The translations under genes and the position numbers were made by a program. A stretch of DNA of 64,000 nucleotides from Mycobacterium sp. URHB0044 (GTDB lineage Bacteria > Actinomycetota > Actinomycetes > Mycobacteriales > Mycobacteriaceae), in contig NZ_JIAW01000017.1 of the NCBI RefSeq assembly GCF_000620625.1, positions 1 to 64,000 on the forward strand. The letters run 5' to 3'. The notes under the pieces were generated by a model, which made no database searches, was not told the origin of the DNA, and saw only the letters and a list, made by a program, of their open reading frames with translations. This document shows positions 25,826 through 34,961 of this stretch, one piece after another. Positions within the stretch are counted from its first letter, which is position 1; each line of letters begins with the position of its first letter.

Positions 25826-26284
25826 TCAGCGCCCGGCGGCCTTGCGGGCATCGGCGGCCAGCTTCTCGGCCACGTCGGCCTTCCACTGGATTTCCTTCTG
25901 GACCCACTCGTTGTCCTGCGGAAACTCGTCGGTCTCGGCGACGCGGCGCACCTCGAGCTTGACGCCCGCGCCCAGCGGGCACTTCCTGGCCCACTGCTTG
26001 GCCTCTTCCTTCGAGGACACCTCGAGCAGCCAGAACCCGTTGAACAGCTCCTTGGCCTCGGTGTACGGGCCGTCGGTGACCACCGGTGGATCGGCGTTGA
26101 AGTCCACGACGAAGCCTTCGTCGGGTCCGGTGAGTCCCTCGCCGCCCAGCATCACGCCGGCCTTGATGAGTTCCTCGTTGTAGCGGCCCATCGACGCGAT
26201 GACCTCGTTGAAGTCGATGTTCTGCTCCGCCATCGCCTGCTCGGCTTCGGGGGTGGACCGCATGATCAGCATGTAACGCGACAT
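25826..26284 (-). CDS. DGPF/YCII-related protein
   Basis: A 152-residue dimeric alpha/beta-barrel-type protein. The start MSRYMLIMRSTPEAE and the family motif in TDGPYTEAKELFNGFWLLEV identify the DGPF group, here with Tyr in the fourth place. Such proteins are the usual companions of ECF42 sigma factors and their likely targets, though their biochemical role is unsettled. AAGGAG precedes the ATG at 26282-26284. Confidence 0.85.
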   Translation of the reverse strand: MSRYMLIMRSTPEAEQAMAEQNIDFNEVIASMGRYNEELIKAGVMLGGEGLTGPDEGFVVDFNADPPVVTDGPYTEAKELFNGFWLLEVSSKEEAKQWARKCPLGAGVKLEVRRVAETDEFPQDNEWVQKEIQWKADVAEKLAADARKAAGR

Positions 26285-26380
26285 CGTTGTGTCTCCTTCT
26301 GTCAGTGGTGAAGGGGCGCGTCCATCGTGCCCTCGCAACTACGTCGAACGGCAACCCCCCGAAATCGACACGCGGCGGAA

Positions 26381-26418
26381 AAGAATTCAGAAGAATTCTT
26401 CCCGTGACTTCACGGGAA
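26381..26418. promoter_or_regulatory. Adjacent palindromes upstream of amidohydrolase
   Basis: AAGAATTC occurs twice (26381-26388, 26391-26398), the second inside the palindrome AAGAATTCTT. It is followed by TTCCCGTGA, two bases, TCACGGGAA at 26399-26418, ending seven bases before the ATG. This is a likely repressor or activator site. Confidence 0.5.
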
Positions 26419-26425
26419 CCACTTC

Positions 26426-28027
26426 ATGCCTGCTGACCTGGTGATTTACGGAACCGTCCTGACCGTCGACGACGCGAGACCCACCGCGGAGGCACTCGCG
26501 GTGGCCGATGGACGGATCGCAGCGGTCGGCAGTCGCGCCGACGTCGCCGGCTGGATCGGGTCGGGCACCGACGTCATCGAACTCGGCGACGGCTGCCTGA
26601 TGCCGGGACTGATCGAGGCCCACGGGCACCCGTTGGCGGAGGCGATCGTGCTGTCCGACCGAATGGTCGACATCCGGCCGGTCACCATGCGCGCCGTGGC
26701 CGACGTCGTCGATGCCGTCCGGAACGAGGTGGCGACGCGCGGGCCCGAGGGCGCGTACCTCAACGGCTGGGACCCGCTGCTGCAAGAGGGCTTGCCGGAG
26801 CCCACGCTGGAGTGGCTCAACGCCATGGCCCCCGACACGCCGCTGGTCATCATCCACAACTCGGGGCACAAGGCCTACTTCAACTCCGCGGCCGCCGCGC
26901 GCGCCGGGTTGACCCGCGACACCCCGGATCCCAAGGGCGCCAAGTACGGTCACGACGCCAACGGCGACCTCGACGGCACCGCGGAGGAGACCGGCGCCGT
27001 GTTCTCGTTGCTCACGGGGGCCATTCAGCCGAGCGACTACCCGGCGATGCTGCTGGCCGAGTGCGCCCGGCTCAACCGCGTCGGCCTCACCACGTGCTCG
27101 GAGATGGCGTTCGACCCGCTGTTCCGGCCCGTGGTGGAGCAGCTGCGCGACCACCTCACCGTCCGGCTGCGGGCCTACGAGATCTCCAACGCGCAGATGA
27201 CCACCGACGCCACCCCGGACAACGGCGACGACGTCTTCCGCCAGGTCGGCATCAAGATCTGGGTCGACGGTTCACCGTGGATCGGCAACATCGACCTGTC
27301 CTTCCCGTATCTGGACACCGACGCGGTCCGCACCATCGGCGTGACGCCCGGCTCCTGCGGGCACGCCAACTACACCCGCGAACAACTCACCGAGATCGTC
27401 GGCGCGTACTTCCCGCTCGGCTGGCCGATGGCGTGCCACGTACAGGGCGACGCCGGCGTCGACACGATCCTCGACGTCTACGAAGACGTACTGCGCAAGC
27501 ACCCCAGACCCGATCACCGGCTGCGGCTCGAACACGTCGGCGCCATCTCCGACGAGCAGCTGCAGCGGGCGCACGACCTCGGCGTCACGTGCAGCATCTT
27601 CGTCGACCAGATCCACTACTGGGGTGACGTCATCGTCGACGGCCTGTTCGGACCCGAGCACGGAAACCGTTGGATGCCATGCGGATCCGCGGTCAAGACG
27701 GGCATGCGGATCTCGCTGCACAACGATCCGCCGGTCACGCCGGAGGAGCCGCTGCGCAACATCAGCGTGGCCGTCACGCGCACCGCGCCGAGCGGGCGGG
27801 TGCTCGGCCCGGAGGAACGGCTGACCGTGGAGCAGGCCATCCGCGCGCAGACCATCGATGCGGCGTGGCAGCTGTTCGCCGACGACGTCGTCGGCTCCCT
27901 GGAGGTCGGCAAGTACGCCGACATGGTGGTGCTGTCGGCCGATCCGCGCACGGTGCCGCCGGAGGACATCGCCGATCTGAAAGTGCGGGCGACGTACCTC
28001 GCGGGCCGGCAGGTCTTCGGCGCATGA
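26426..28027 (+). CDS. Amidohydrolase family protein (YtcJ-like, Rv0552)
   Basis: A 533-residue amidohydrolase-3 type enzyme. The composite domain starts LVIYGTVLTVDD and ends with LEVGKYADMVVLSADP, and the metal site is seen in GLIEAHGHPLAE and downstream histidines (CHVQGDAGVD, RLEHVGAISD). It hydrolyses an unidentified amide or cyclic substrate in the cytoplasm. A palindrome cluster overlaps its upstream region. It overlaps the next gene by four bases (ATGA). Confidence 0.85.
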   Translation: MPADLVIYGTVLTVDDARPTAEALAVADGRIAAVGSRADVAGWIGSGTDVIELGDGCLMPGLIEAHGHPLAEAIVLSDRMVDIRPVTMRAVADVVDAVRNEVATRGPEGAYLNGWDPLLQEGLPEPTLEWLNAMAPDTPLVIIHNSGHKAYFNSAAAARAGLTRDTPDPKGAKYGHDANGDLDGTAEETGAVFSLLTGAIQPSDYPAMLLAECARLNRVGLTTCSEMAFDPLFRPVVEQLRDHLTVRLRAYEISNAQMTTDATPDNGDDVFRQVGIKIWVDGSPWIGNIDLSFPYLDTDAVRTIGVTPGSCGHANYTREQLTEIVGAYFPLGWPMACHVQGDAGVDTILDVYEDVLRKHPRPDHRLRLEHVGAISDEQLQRAHDLGVTCSIFVDQIHYWGDVIVDGLFGPEHGNRWMPCGSAVKTGMRISLHNDPPVTPEEPLRNISVAVTRTAPSGRVLGPEERLTVEQAIRAQTIDAAWQLFADDVVGSLEVGKYADMVVLSADPRTVPPEDIADLKVRATYLAGRQVFGA

Positions 28028-29295
28028 CGCCTGAACCCGTGCATCACCGGCACGCTGCGCCAGATCCGTTGGCCACCATCCACACGCCGCGCTTCTGGTT
28101 GACGCCGATCGTGGTCGCGGTCATCGTGTTCTCCACGCTCGGCGCCCTCTATCTGGGCAGCATCCTCAACCCGACGTCGAATCTGCGGCACTTTCCGGTC
28201 GCCGTCGTCAACTCCGACGCCGGGCCACAAGGCAAGCAGGTGGTCGACGGCCTGGTGGCCGGGCTGAATCCGGACCAGTTCGACGTGCGGGTGCTGTCGG
28301 CCGAGGAGGCCGACCGGCAGATGGGGACCGCACGCATCTACGGACTGGTGCAGGTGCCGCAAGACTTCTCGGCCAAGCTGCACGCGCTGGGGCAGGGCGC
28401 GCTGCAACCCGGCCACCCGACTCAGCCGGTCATCACCATCTCCACCAATCCGCGCGCGGGTGAGCTGGGCTCGAGCATCGCGGGGCTAACCCTGGCGAAG
28501 GCCATGAAGGAGCTGAATGGCAAGGTCGGCCAACAGCTTTCGGCCAAGGTAGCGCAGGCGAGTGGCTCACCGCTGCCCGGCGGGGCGGCGCTCGTGCTGT
28601 CCGCCCCCATCGAGATCCAGGTCGACGATCACGATCCGCTGCCCAGCGGCACCGGCAACGGGCTGTCGGCGTTCTATTACGCCTTGCTGCTGTTGCTCGC
28701 CGGCTTCACCGGAAGCATCATCGTCAGCTCCCTGGTCGACTCCATGCTGGGCTACGTGCCCGCCGAACTGGGTCCGGTATACCGATTCGCCGAGCAGGTC
28801 AACATCTCCCGCTTCAGGACGTTGCTCGTCAAGTGGGGGCTAATGGTCGTGATGGCGGTGCTGACGTCCGCGGCCTACATCGGCATCGCTACCTGGTTGG
28901 GCATGCCGATACCCAACGGCTGGTTGCTGTGGCTGTACGGGGTGTTCACGATCGCGGCCGTCGGCATCACGTCGACGTCGTTGATCGCCGCGCTGGGCTC
29001 GATGGGGCTGCTGGTGAACCTCTTCATCTTCGTCATGCTGGGCCTGCCGTCGAACGGTGCCACCATTCCGCTGGAGGCGTCGCCAGGAATCTTCGGGTGG
29101 CTGGCGAAGTTCGAGCCCATGCACCAGGTCTTCCTCGGTGCGCGGGCTCTGCTCTACTTCGACGGGCGCGCCGACGCCGGCCTCGCGCGCGCCTTGACCA
29201 TGACGGCGATCGGCCTGGTGATCGGGTTGGTGATCGGCGGCGTCGTCACGCGCATCTACGACCGCAGGGGCCTTCGTCGCATCCACGCCGATTGA
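28024..29295 (+). CDS. YhgE/Pip or DUF3533-like ABC-2 type membrane protein
   Basis: A 423-residue protein with one N-terminal TM helix (about 28-48), an extracytoplasmic domain of roughly 160 residues beginning FPVAVVNSDAGPQGKQVVDGL, then five or six TM helices. This topology and the VAVVNxD motif are typical of YhgE/Pip and DUF3533 proteins, relatives of ABC-2 permeases and of the Mmp/ESAT-linked membrane proteins. No ATPase is adjacent. Start ATG 28024 overlaps the amidohydrolase stop. Confidence 0.78.
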   Translation: MTPEPVHHRHAAPDPLATIHTPRFWLTPIVVAVIVFSTLGALYLGSILNPTSNLRHFPVAVVNSDAGPQGKQVVDGLVAGLNPDQFDVRVLSAEEADRQMGTARIYGLVQVPQDFSAKLHALGQGALQPGHPTQPVITISTNPRAGELGSSIAGLTLAKAMKELNGKVGQQLSAKVAQASGSPLPGGAALVLSAPIEIQVDDHDPLPSGTGNGLSAFYYALLLLLAGFTGSIIVSSLVDSMLGYVPAELGPVYRFAEQVNISRFRTLLVKWGLMVVMAVLTSAAYIGIATWLGMPIPNGWLLWLYGVFTIAAVGITSTSLIAALGSMGLLVNLFIFVMLGLPSNGATIPLEASPGIFGWLAKFEPMHQVFLGARALLYFDGRADAGLARALTMTAIGLVIGLVIGGVVTRIYDRRGLRRIHAD

Positions 29296-29340
29296 GCGAA
29301 ACCCGGCCGCCGCCCGCAGTCGCCATGGCACGCTTCGTCC

Positions 29341-30900
29341 ATGTCTGACCTGGCTGAACCCCGCTTCCTCGACGACCGAACGGCCCACTGGGCCGAGACC
29401 ACACCCGACGCCGAGGCGTTCATCTACTTCGACCGGACGTGGACGTGGGCGCAGTGGAACGACCGCGTGCGCCGACTGGCCGGTGCGCTTCGCGAGCATG
29501 GCGTCAAGCGGGGCGACGTGGTCGCGTTTCTCGACAAGAACCACCCGGCATGTGTCGAGCTGACCATCGCCGCCGCGTCGCTGGGCGCGGCCAACGCGAT
29601 CATCAACTTTCGGCTTGCCGCCGATGAACTCGACTACGTCCTGAACGACTCCGGCGCCAAGCTGCTGATCGTCGGCAAGGAACTCAAACCGTCGATCGAC
29701 AAGATCCGTGGCGAACTCACGAACGTCGAGCACGTCATCGAGGTGACCCCGGAAGGTGGCGAGGGAGACGAGTACGAGGCGCTGCTCGCCGGGGCGACGC
29801 CCGTCGGCCGCGGCGACGACGTCCAGCCGGACGACGTGTCCATCATCATGTACTCCTCGGGCACCACCGGCCGCCCCAAGGGCGTCGAGCTGACGCAGGC
29901 GAACATCATCGCGCACACCGTCAACGCGCACGAGGGGTTCGAGTTCGACGAGGGCGACAAGAACATGGTGTCGATGCCCCTGTTCCACGTCGGCGGGTCG
30001 TCGTACGTGCAGTTCGGCATTCACGACGGTTTCCCGAGCGTGATGACGCGGGAGGTCGACGGCGCGTCGCTGGCCGGCGCAATCCTCAAGGGCGCCAACA
30101 GAACATTCCTCGTGCCCGCGGTGCTGGCCAAGGTGTTGGAGTCCGGCGACGACGCCGTCAAGCTGTTCAGCACGTTGAAGACGTTCGCGTACGGGGCGTC
30201 ACCGATGCCGCTGCCGTTGCTGAGGGCCGGATTGAAGGCGTGGCCGAACACCGACTTCATCCAGGCGTACGGCCTCACCGAGTTGGGCGGCGTGATCAGC
30301 CATCTGCTGCCCGAGGCGCACCGCGAACAGGACCACGAGGAGAGGCTCTCCAGCGCGGGAACGTTGGTTCCCAACGCCGAGGTGCGCGTCGTCGACCCGG
30401 ACACCCTCGAGGACGTTCCGAGAGGCGAGCAGGGTGAATTGTGGTTCCGCTCACCGCAATTGATGAAGGGTTACCACAACAAGCCGGAGGCGACGGCCGA
30501 GGCGATCACCGAGGATGGTTGGTTCCGCACCGGAGACATCGGCCGGGTGGACGACGGCGGGTACGTCTTCGTCGAGGACCGGCTCAAGGACATGATCATC
30601 TCCGGCGGCGAGAACATCTACTCGATCGAGGTCGAACGGGTGCTCGCCGAACATCCCGCCGTCGCCGAGGTCGCCGTCATCGGCGTACCCGACGACAGAT
30701 GGGGTGAATCGGTGAAAGCCGTTGTCTCACTTGAGGGCGTGGTGTCCGACAAGGAGCTGATCAGCTGGGCGCGCGAGCGGCTGGCCGCCTACAAGTGCCC
30801 GAAGACCGTCGAGGTCGTCGACGAGCTGCCGCGCAACCCGACCGGCAAGATCCTGAAGAAGGACCTGCGCAAGAAGTACGGGGATCGCTCGACGGTCTAG
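29341..30900 (+). CDS. Long-chain acyl-CoA ligase (FadD-type)
   Basis: A 519-residue ANL ligase. The P-loop is MYSSGTTGRPKGVELT, the adenine motif QAYGLTELGG, the hinge DGWFRTGDIGR, the pivot VEDRLKDMIISGGENIYS, and the catalytic Lys in RNPTGKILKKDLRKK. The sequence is closest in feel to FadD13-type enzymes. M. tuberculosis has no ligase at this point between Rv0552 and menC, so it is an insertion or a lineage difference. It probably shares a transcript with menC, nine bases downstream. Confidence 0.85.
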   Translation: MSDLAEPRFLDDRTAHWAETTPDAEAFIYFDRTWTWAQWNDRVRRLAGALREHGVKRGDVVAFLDKNHPACVELTIAAASLGAANAIINFRLAADELDYVLNDSGAKLLIVGKELKPSIDKIRGELTNVEHVIEVTPEGGEGDEYEALLAGATPVGRGDDVQPDDVSIIMYSSGTTGRPKGVELTQANIIAHTVNAHEGFEFDEGDKNMVSMPLFHVGGSSYVQFGIHDGFPSVMTREVDGASLAGAILKGANRTFLVPAVLAKVLESGDDAVKLFSTLKTFAYGASPMPLPLLRAGLKAWPNTDFIQAYGLTELGGVISHLLPEAHREQDHEERLSSAGTLVPNAEVRVVDPDTLEDVPRGEQGELWFRSPQLMKGYHNKPEATAEAITEDGWFRTGDIGRVDDGGYVFVEDRLKDMIISGGENIYSIEVERVLAEHPAVAEVAVIGVPDDRWGESVKAVVSLEGVVSDKELISWARERLAAYKCPKTVEVVDELPRNPTGKILKKDLRKKYGDRSTV

Positions 30901-30909
30901 CCTGGCTGC

Positions 30910-31872
30910 GTGCCACCGACGCTCGACGACCTCCTGGATCGCCTGCGGGTCGTCGCCCTGCCCATGCGCGTGCGGTTCCGCGGCATCGACGTCCGCGAGG
31001 TCGCGCTGTTCGACGGGCCGGCAGGCTGGGGCGAATTCGGCGCGTTCCTCGAGTACAGGCCCGACGAGGCCGCGCACTGGTTGGCGTCGGCCGTCGAAGC
31101 CGCCTACGAGCATTCGCCGTCGCCGGTGCGCGATCGCATCCCGATCAACGCCACCGTCCCCGCGATCGACCCCGAAAGCGTGCCCGACGTCCTCGCGCGA
31201 TTTCCCGGGGCCCGCACGGCCAAGGTGAAGGTCGCCGAACCCGGCCAGACACTGGCCGACGACGTCGCGCGGGTCAATGCCGTGCGCGCCCTCGTGCCGA
31301 CGGTCCGCGTCGACGCGAACGGCGGCTGGACCGTCGAGCAGGCGACGGAGGCGGCCGCGGCGCTGACCGCCGACGGGCCGCTGGAGTACCTGGAGCAACC
31401 GTGCGCGACGGTGCCCGAGTTGGCCGAGCTGCGGCGCCGCGTCGACGTTCCGATCGCCGCCGACGAGAGCATCCGCAAGGCTGAGGACCCGTTGCACGTC
31501 GTGCGGTCGGGTGCCGCCGACATCGCGGTGCTCAAGGTCGCGCCGCTCGGGGGAGTGGCGACGATGCTGCGCATCGCCGGTCAGATCGACGTCCCGATCG
31601 TGGTGTCGAGTGCGCTGGACTCGGCCGTCGGCATGTCGCGGGGGCTACTGGCCGCCGCGTGCCTGCCCGACCTGCGGCACGCCTGCGGGCTGGGAACCGG
31701 CGGACTGTTCGTCGAGGACGTCGTGGATCCGTCGCCGCCAGTCGATGGGTATCTGCCCGTCGGCCCAGTGGCGCCGGATCCCGCGCGGCTGGACGCGTTG
31801 GCCGCGTCGCCGGAGCGCCGGCAATGGTGGATCGAGCGCGTCAAGGCCTGCTACCCGCTACTTTTCAGGTAG
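30910..31872 (+). CDS. menC: o-Succinylbenzoate synthase
   Basis: A 320-residue enolase-superfamily enzyme dehydrating SHCHC to o-succinylbenzoate in menaquinone synthesis. Visible active-site pieces are the lysines of RTAKVKVAEPG (about residue 102), metal ligands in VRVDANGGW, LEYLEQPCA and IAADESIRK, and the second Lys in AVLKVAPLGG. The GTG at 30910 begins the conserved N-terminus (PPTLDDLLDRLRVVALPM). It is closely similar to the mycobacterial enzyme along its whole length. Confidence 0.95.
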   Translation: MPPTLDDLLDRLRVVALPMRVRFRGIDVREVALFDGPAGWGEFGAFLEYRPDEAAHWLASAVEAAYEHSPSPVRDRIPINATVPAIDPESVPDVLARFPGARTAKVKVAEPGQTLADDVARVNAVRALVPTVRVDANGGWTVEQATEAAAALTADGPLEYLEQPCATVPELAELRRRVDVPIAADESIRKAEDPLHVVRSGAADIAVLKVAPLGGVATMLRIAGQIDVPIVVSSALDSAVGMSRGLLAAACLPDLRHACGLGTGGLFVEDVVDPSPPVDGYLPVGPVAPDPARLDALAASPERRQWWIERVKACYPLLFR

Positions 31873-31948
31873 CCGGCTACTCTAGGCCGCCGCGCCGCCG
31901 TGTCGACACACTTGCCCGAACCGATCGACATCGACGAAGGGCTCGGAC

Positions 31949-33094
31949 ATGGCCGGCTTCCGCGTGGGCATCTTGGATCAGATCATCGCGGGGCGTCCTG
32001 TCGCCGACAGCTTCACCCGGGCGAGTTATCTGAGTGCGGTCGCCAGCCGCGTCGACTCGTTCTGGGTGCCCGACCACCTCAACGCGTTGTTCCCCCGCTC
32101 GCTATGGAACGAAAAGTATTGCGGCGCAGCGAAGATACTGCCGTCGGCGGATGCCTACCTGGAGCCGTGGACGATGCTCGGCCACACGGCCGCGCGCAAC
32201 CGCGTCGGCCGCCTGAATCTCGGTGTGGGAGTTACGGACACCGGTCGGCGTAACCCCGCCGTCACCGCCCAGGCCGCGGCGACCCTGCACCTGCTCACGC
32301 ACGGACGGGCCATCCTCGGCATCGGCGCCGGTGAACGAGAGGGCAACGAACCCTACGGCGTCGACTGGTCCAAGCCCGTCGCCCGCTTCGAGGAGGCGTT
32401 GGCCACGATCCGGGCACTGTGGAACTCGGGCGGCGCACTGGTCAACCGGGATTCGCCGTACTTCCCGTTGCGCAATGCCATCTTCGACCTGCCGCCCTAC
32501 CGCGGGCGGTGGCCCGAAATCTGGATTGCCGCGCACGGGCCCCGGATGCTGCGCGCGGTCGGCCGCTACGCCGACGGCTACTTTCCGGCCTTCCCGCACG
32601 CCCCGAAGGATTACGCCCACCGACTGGAGGCGATACGCACGGCAGCCTCCGACGCCGGCCGTGACCCGATGGCGATCACGCCCGCGATTCTTCTCCCCGT
32701 GGTCACCGGCAGCAGCCGCGCCGACGTAGACGAGGCACTCGAGTCGGAGGTGATCAAGGCGGGTGGGTTGTTGGCGTCCGACGAGATGTTCGCCCGGCAC
32801 GGCGCGCAACACCCGCTCGGTGTCGGGTTCACCGGGGCGCAGGACTTCCTGCCGCAGGACATGGACGAGCAGACCGCGCTGTCCTACATCAAGACCATCC
32901 CCAAGTCGTTGCTCCGCGAGGTCGCACTGAACGGGCCGCCGGACGAGGTGTTGGAGCAGGCGGCCGAGTGGCGCGACCACGGCGTTCGCTACATCGTGCT
33001 GATGAACATGACGTTCGCTCAGCGCAGCCTGCGCAAGGGGTTGGCGGGTGCGGTGCCGTTCAGCAGAATCGTGCACCGGCTCAAGAAACTCTGA
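31949..33094 (+). CDS. LLM F420-dependent oxidoreductase, phthiodiolone-ketoreductase-like
   Basis: A 381-residue luciferase-like TIM-barrel enzyme. Segments such as VTDTGRRNPAVTAQAAATLH, GIGAGEREGNEPYGVDW and FEEALATIRALWNS, plus the identical length, closely resemble Rv2951c, the F420-dependent phthiodiolone dimycocerosate ketoreductase. The substrate here may differ because no PDIM-type polyketide genes are nearby. GAAGGG precedes the ATG. No homologue lies between menC and bpoC in M. tuberculosis as I recall that locus. Confidence 0.85.
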   Translation: MAGFRVGILDQIIAGRPVADSFTRASYLSAVASRVDSFWVPDHLNALFPRSLWNEKYCGAAKILPSADAYLEPWTMLGHTAARNRVGRLNLGVGVTDTGRRNPAVTAQAAATLHLLTHGRAILGIGAGEREGNEPYGVDWSKPVARFEEALATIRALWNSGGALVNRDSPYFPLRNAIFDLPPYRGRWPEIWIAAHGPRMLRAVGRYADGYFPAFPHAPKDYAHRLEAIRTAASDAGRDPMAITPAILLPVVTGSSRADVDEALESEVIKAGGLLASDEMFARHGAQHPLGVGFTGAQDFLPQDMDEQTALSYIKTIPKSLLREVALNGPPDEVLEQAAEWRDHGVRYIVLMNMTFAQRSLRKGLAGAVPFSRIVHRLKKL

Positions 33095-33137
33095 TGTCCT
33101 AATCTGTGGGATCCCGGGCATAGACGACACGGCCGCC

Positions 33138-34124
33138 GTGGCGAACACTGAGTTCGTGAAACGGTCGGTGGTCATCGTGGGCTTCGAGGGCGTGCAAGCC
33201 CTCGACCTCGTCGGCCCGTTCGAGGTCTTCACCGGCGCCACCATCTACCTGGCCAGCCAGGAACGCTACGACGACGGCTACGACGTCACCATCGCCTCGC
33301 TCGACGGCAGGCCCGTCAGCACCGGCACCGGCATGGAGATCGTCGCCAAGCCGCTGCCCGACGCGCGGCAGTCGATCGACACCGTCGTGCTCCCGGGTGG
33401 CGGCGGCATCGACGCCGCCCGCCAGAACGCCGAAGCCATCGCGTGGATTCAGCGCGCCGCGAAGACGTCTCGGCGCGTCGTCAGCGTCTGCACCGGAGCG
33501 TTCCTGGCCGCGCAGGCCGGCCTGCTCGACGGCTGCCCCGCCACCACGCACTGGGCGTTCGCCGGGCAGATGGCGCGCGAATTCCCTGCCGTCCGAGTCG
33601 ATCCCGAGCCGATCTTCGTGCGCAGCTCCGAAACCGTGTGGACGGCCGCAGGCGTCACCGCCGGCATCGACCTGGCGCTGTCGCTCGTCGAGGACGACTA
33701 CGGCACCGACGTCGCGCAGACCGTGGCCCGCTGGCTGGTGCTGTACCTGCGTCGCCCCGGCGGCCAAACCCAGTTCGCCGCGCCGGTGTGGATGCCGCGC
33801 GCCAAACGGGCGCCCATCCGCGACGTCCAGGAGGCCATCGAGTTCGAACCCGGTGGGGCACACAGTGTTACGGACCTCGCCCGGCGCGCTGCCATGAGCC
33901 CCCGACACTTCACCCGGGTGTTCACCATCGAGGTCGGCGAGGCGCCAGGAGCCTATGTCGAGCGCATCCGCACCGAAGCCGCGCGTAGGCAGTTGGAGGA
34001 GACCGACGACACCGTCACCGTGATCGCCGAACGATGTGGTTTCGGCAGCGCGGAGACCATGCGGCGCAATTTCATTCGGCGCCTGGGTATCTCGCCCGAT
34101 CAGTACCGCAAGACCTTCGCTTGA
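33138..34124 (+). CDS. GlxA-type regulator (DJ-1/PfpI domain plus AraC HTH)
   Basis: A 328-residue regulator. Residues 1-190 form a DJ-1/PfpI-like domain with the elbow Cys in VSVCTGAFLAAQ; the C-terminal 100 residues hold two AraC helix-turn-helix units (SVTDLARRAAMSPRHFTRVF and IAERCGFGSAETMRRNF). Such proteins act as ligand-responsive activators. GTG 33138 is chosen, with GTG 33156 possible. It is followed 16 bases on by a stand-alone DJ-1 protein, its likely target or partner. Confidence 0.85.
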   Translation: MANTEFVKRSVVIVGFEGVQALDLVGPFEVFTGATIYLASQERYDDGYDVTIASLDGRPVSTGTGMEIVAKPLPDARQSIDTVVLPGGGGIDAARQNAEAIAWIQRAAKTSRRVVSVCTGAFLAAQAGLLDGCPATTHWAFAGQMAREFPAVRVDPEPIFVRSSETVWTAAGVTAGIDLALSLVEDDYGTDVAQTVARWLVLYLRRPGGQTQFAAPVWMPRAKRAPIRDVQEAIEFEPGGAHSVTDLARRAAMSPRHFTRVFTIEVGEAPGAYVERIRTEAARRQLEETDDTVTVIAERCGFGSAETMRRNFIRRLGISPDQYRKTFA

Positions 34125-34140
34125 GGAAAGAGAGAAAACC

Positions 34141-34893
34141 ATGCAAATAGCCATCGTGGTCTACCCGGGATTCACCGCACTGGACTTCATCGGCCCCTAC
34201 GAGGTGTTGCGCAATATGCCCGGCACCGAGGTCCGCTTCGTCTGGCACGGGCCGGGCCCGATCACCGCGGACTCGGGTGTGCTCGTCGTCGGCGCCACCC
34301 ATTCGTTCGACGAGACGCCGTCACCCGACGTGCTGCTGGTCCCCGGCGGCATGACCACCTTCGAGCACGCCCGCGACGAGAAGCTGCTGGCCTGGGTGCG
34401 TCAGGCGCACGCGAGCGCGGCGTGGACGGCGTCGGTCTGCTCGGGGTCAGTGATCCTGGCCTCGGCCGGGCTGCTCGAGGGCAAGCGGGCCACGTCGCAC
34501 TGGCTGGCCGTGCCGACGCTCAAGGCCTTCGGGGTGACGCCGGTGGGCGACGAGCGGATCGTCGAGGCGGATGCCGACGGCGCGCACCGAATCGTCACGT
34601 GCGCTGGGGTGTCGGCGGGCATCGACCTGGGCTTCTGGCTGGCCGGTGAGATTGCAGGCGAGGGCACGGCCAAGGCCATCCAGCTGGGCATCGAGTACGA
34701 CCCGCAGCCGCCCTTCGACTCCGGCCACCTGTCCAAGGCAACGGTGGCCACGAAGGCCGCCGCGACCGCGCTGTTCTCCAAGGATCTGATGAAGCCCACG
34801 CAGCTCAAGGCCACCACACTGCTGCTGTGGGAGCAATCCATCCGCGCCGCCCGCAGCCGCGGCAAGAAGCGCCACCGAGTCCCCACCCGGTGA
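34141..34893 (+). CDS. DJ-1/PfpI-family protein, isonitrile-hydratase-like
   Basis: A 250-residue DJ-1 superfamily protein beginning MQIAIVVYPGFTALDFIGPY. The nucleophile elbow is SVCSGSVIL and the acidic partner lies in FIGPYEV. This subgroup includes isonitrile hydratases. A GAGGAAAGAG ribosome site precedes the ATG. It is cotranscribed with the GlxA-type regulator. Its stop codon overlaps the left arm of dispersed palindromic repeat copy 2. Confidence 0.84.
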   Translation: MQIAIVVYPGFTALDFIGPYEVLRNMPGTEVRFVWHGPGPITADSGVLVVGATHSFDETPSPDVLLVPGGMTTFEHARDEKLLAWVRQAHASAAWTASVCSGSVILASAGLLEGKRATSHWLAVPTLKAFGVTPVGDERIVEADADGAHRIVTCAGVSAGIDLGFWLAGEIAGEGTAKAIQLGIEYDPQPPFDSGHLSKATVATKAAATALFSKDLMKPTQLKATTLLLWEQSIRAARSRGKKRHRVPTR

Positions 34894-34943
34894 TTTGTGG
34901 AGTCTCAGCGGTGGTCAGCGCCGATGAGACTCCACAAATCGCT
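34881..34943. repeat. Dispersed palindromic repeat, copy 2
   Basis: The same 63-base layout as copy 1: CCCCACCCGG, arm 34892-34907 (GATTTGTGGAGTCTCA), 17-base centre, arm 34925-34940. It begins within the end of the DJ-1 gene and supplies its stop codon region. Confidence 0.75.
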
Positions 34944-34961
34944 CCAAGTAGGGTCGTCGGA

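Noticed and set aside
33048..33137. Longer GlxA-type start at 33048
   Set aside because: It would overlap the end of the LLM gene by 47 bases and adds residues with no family match.
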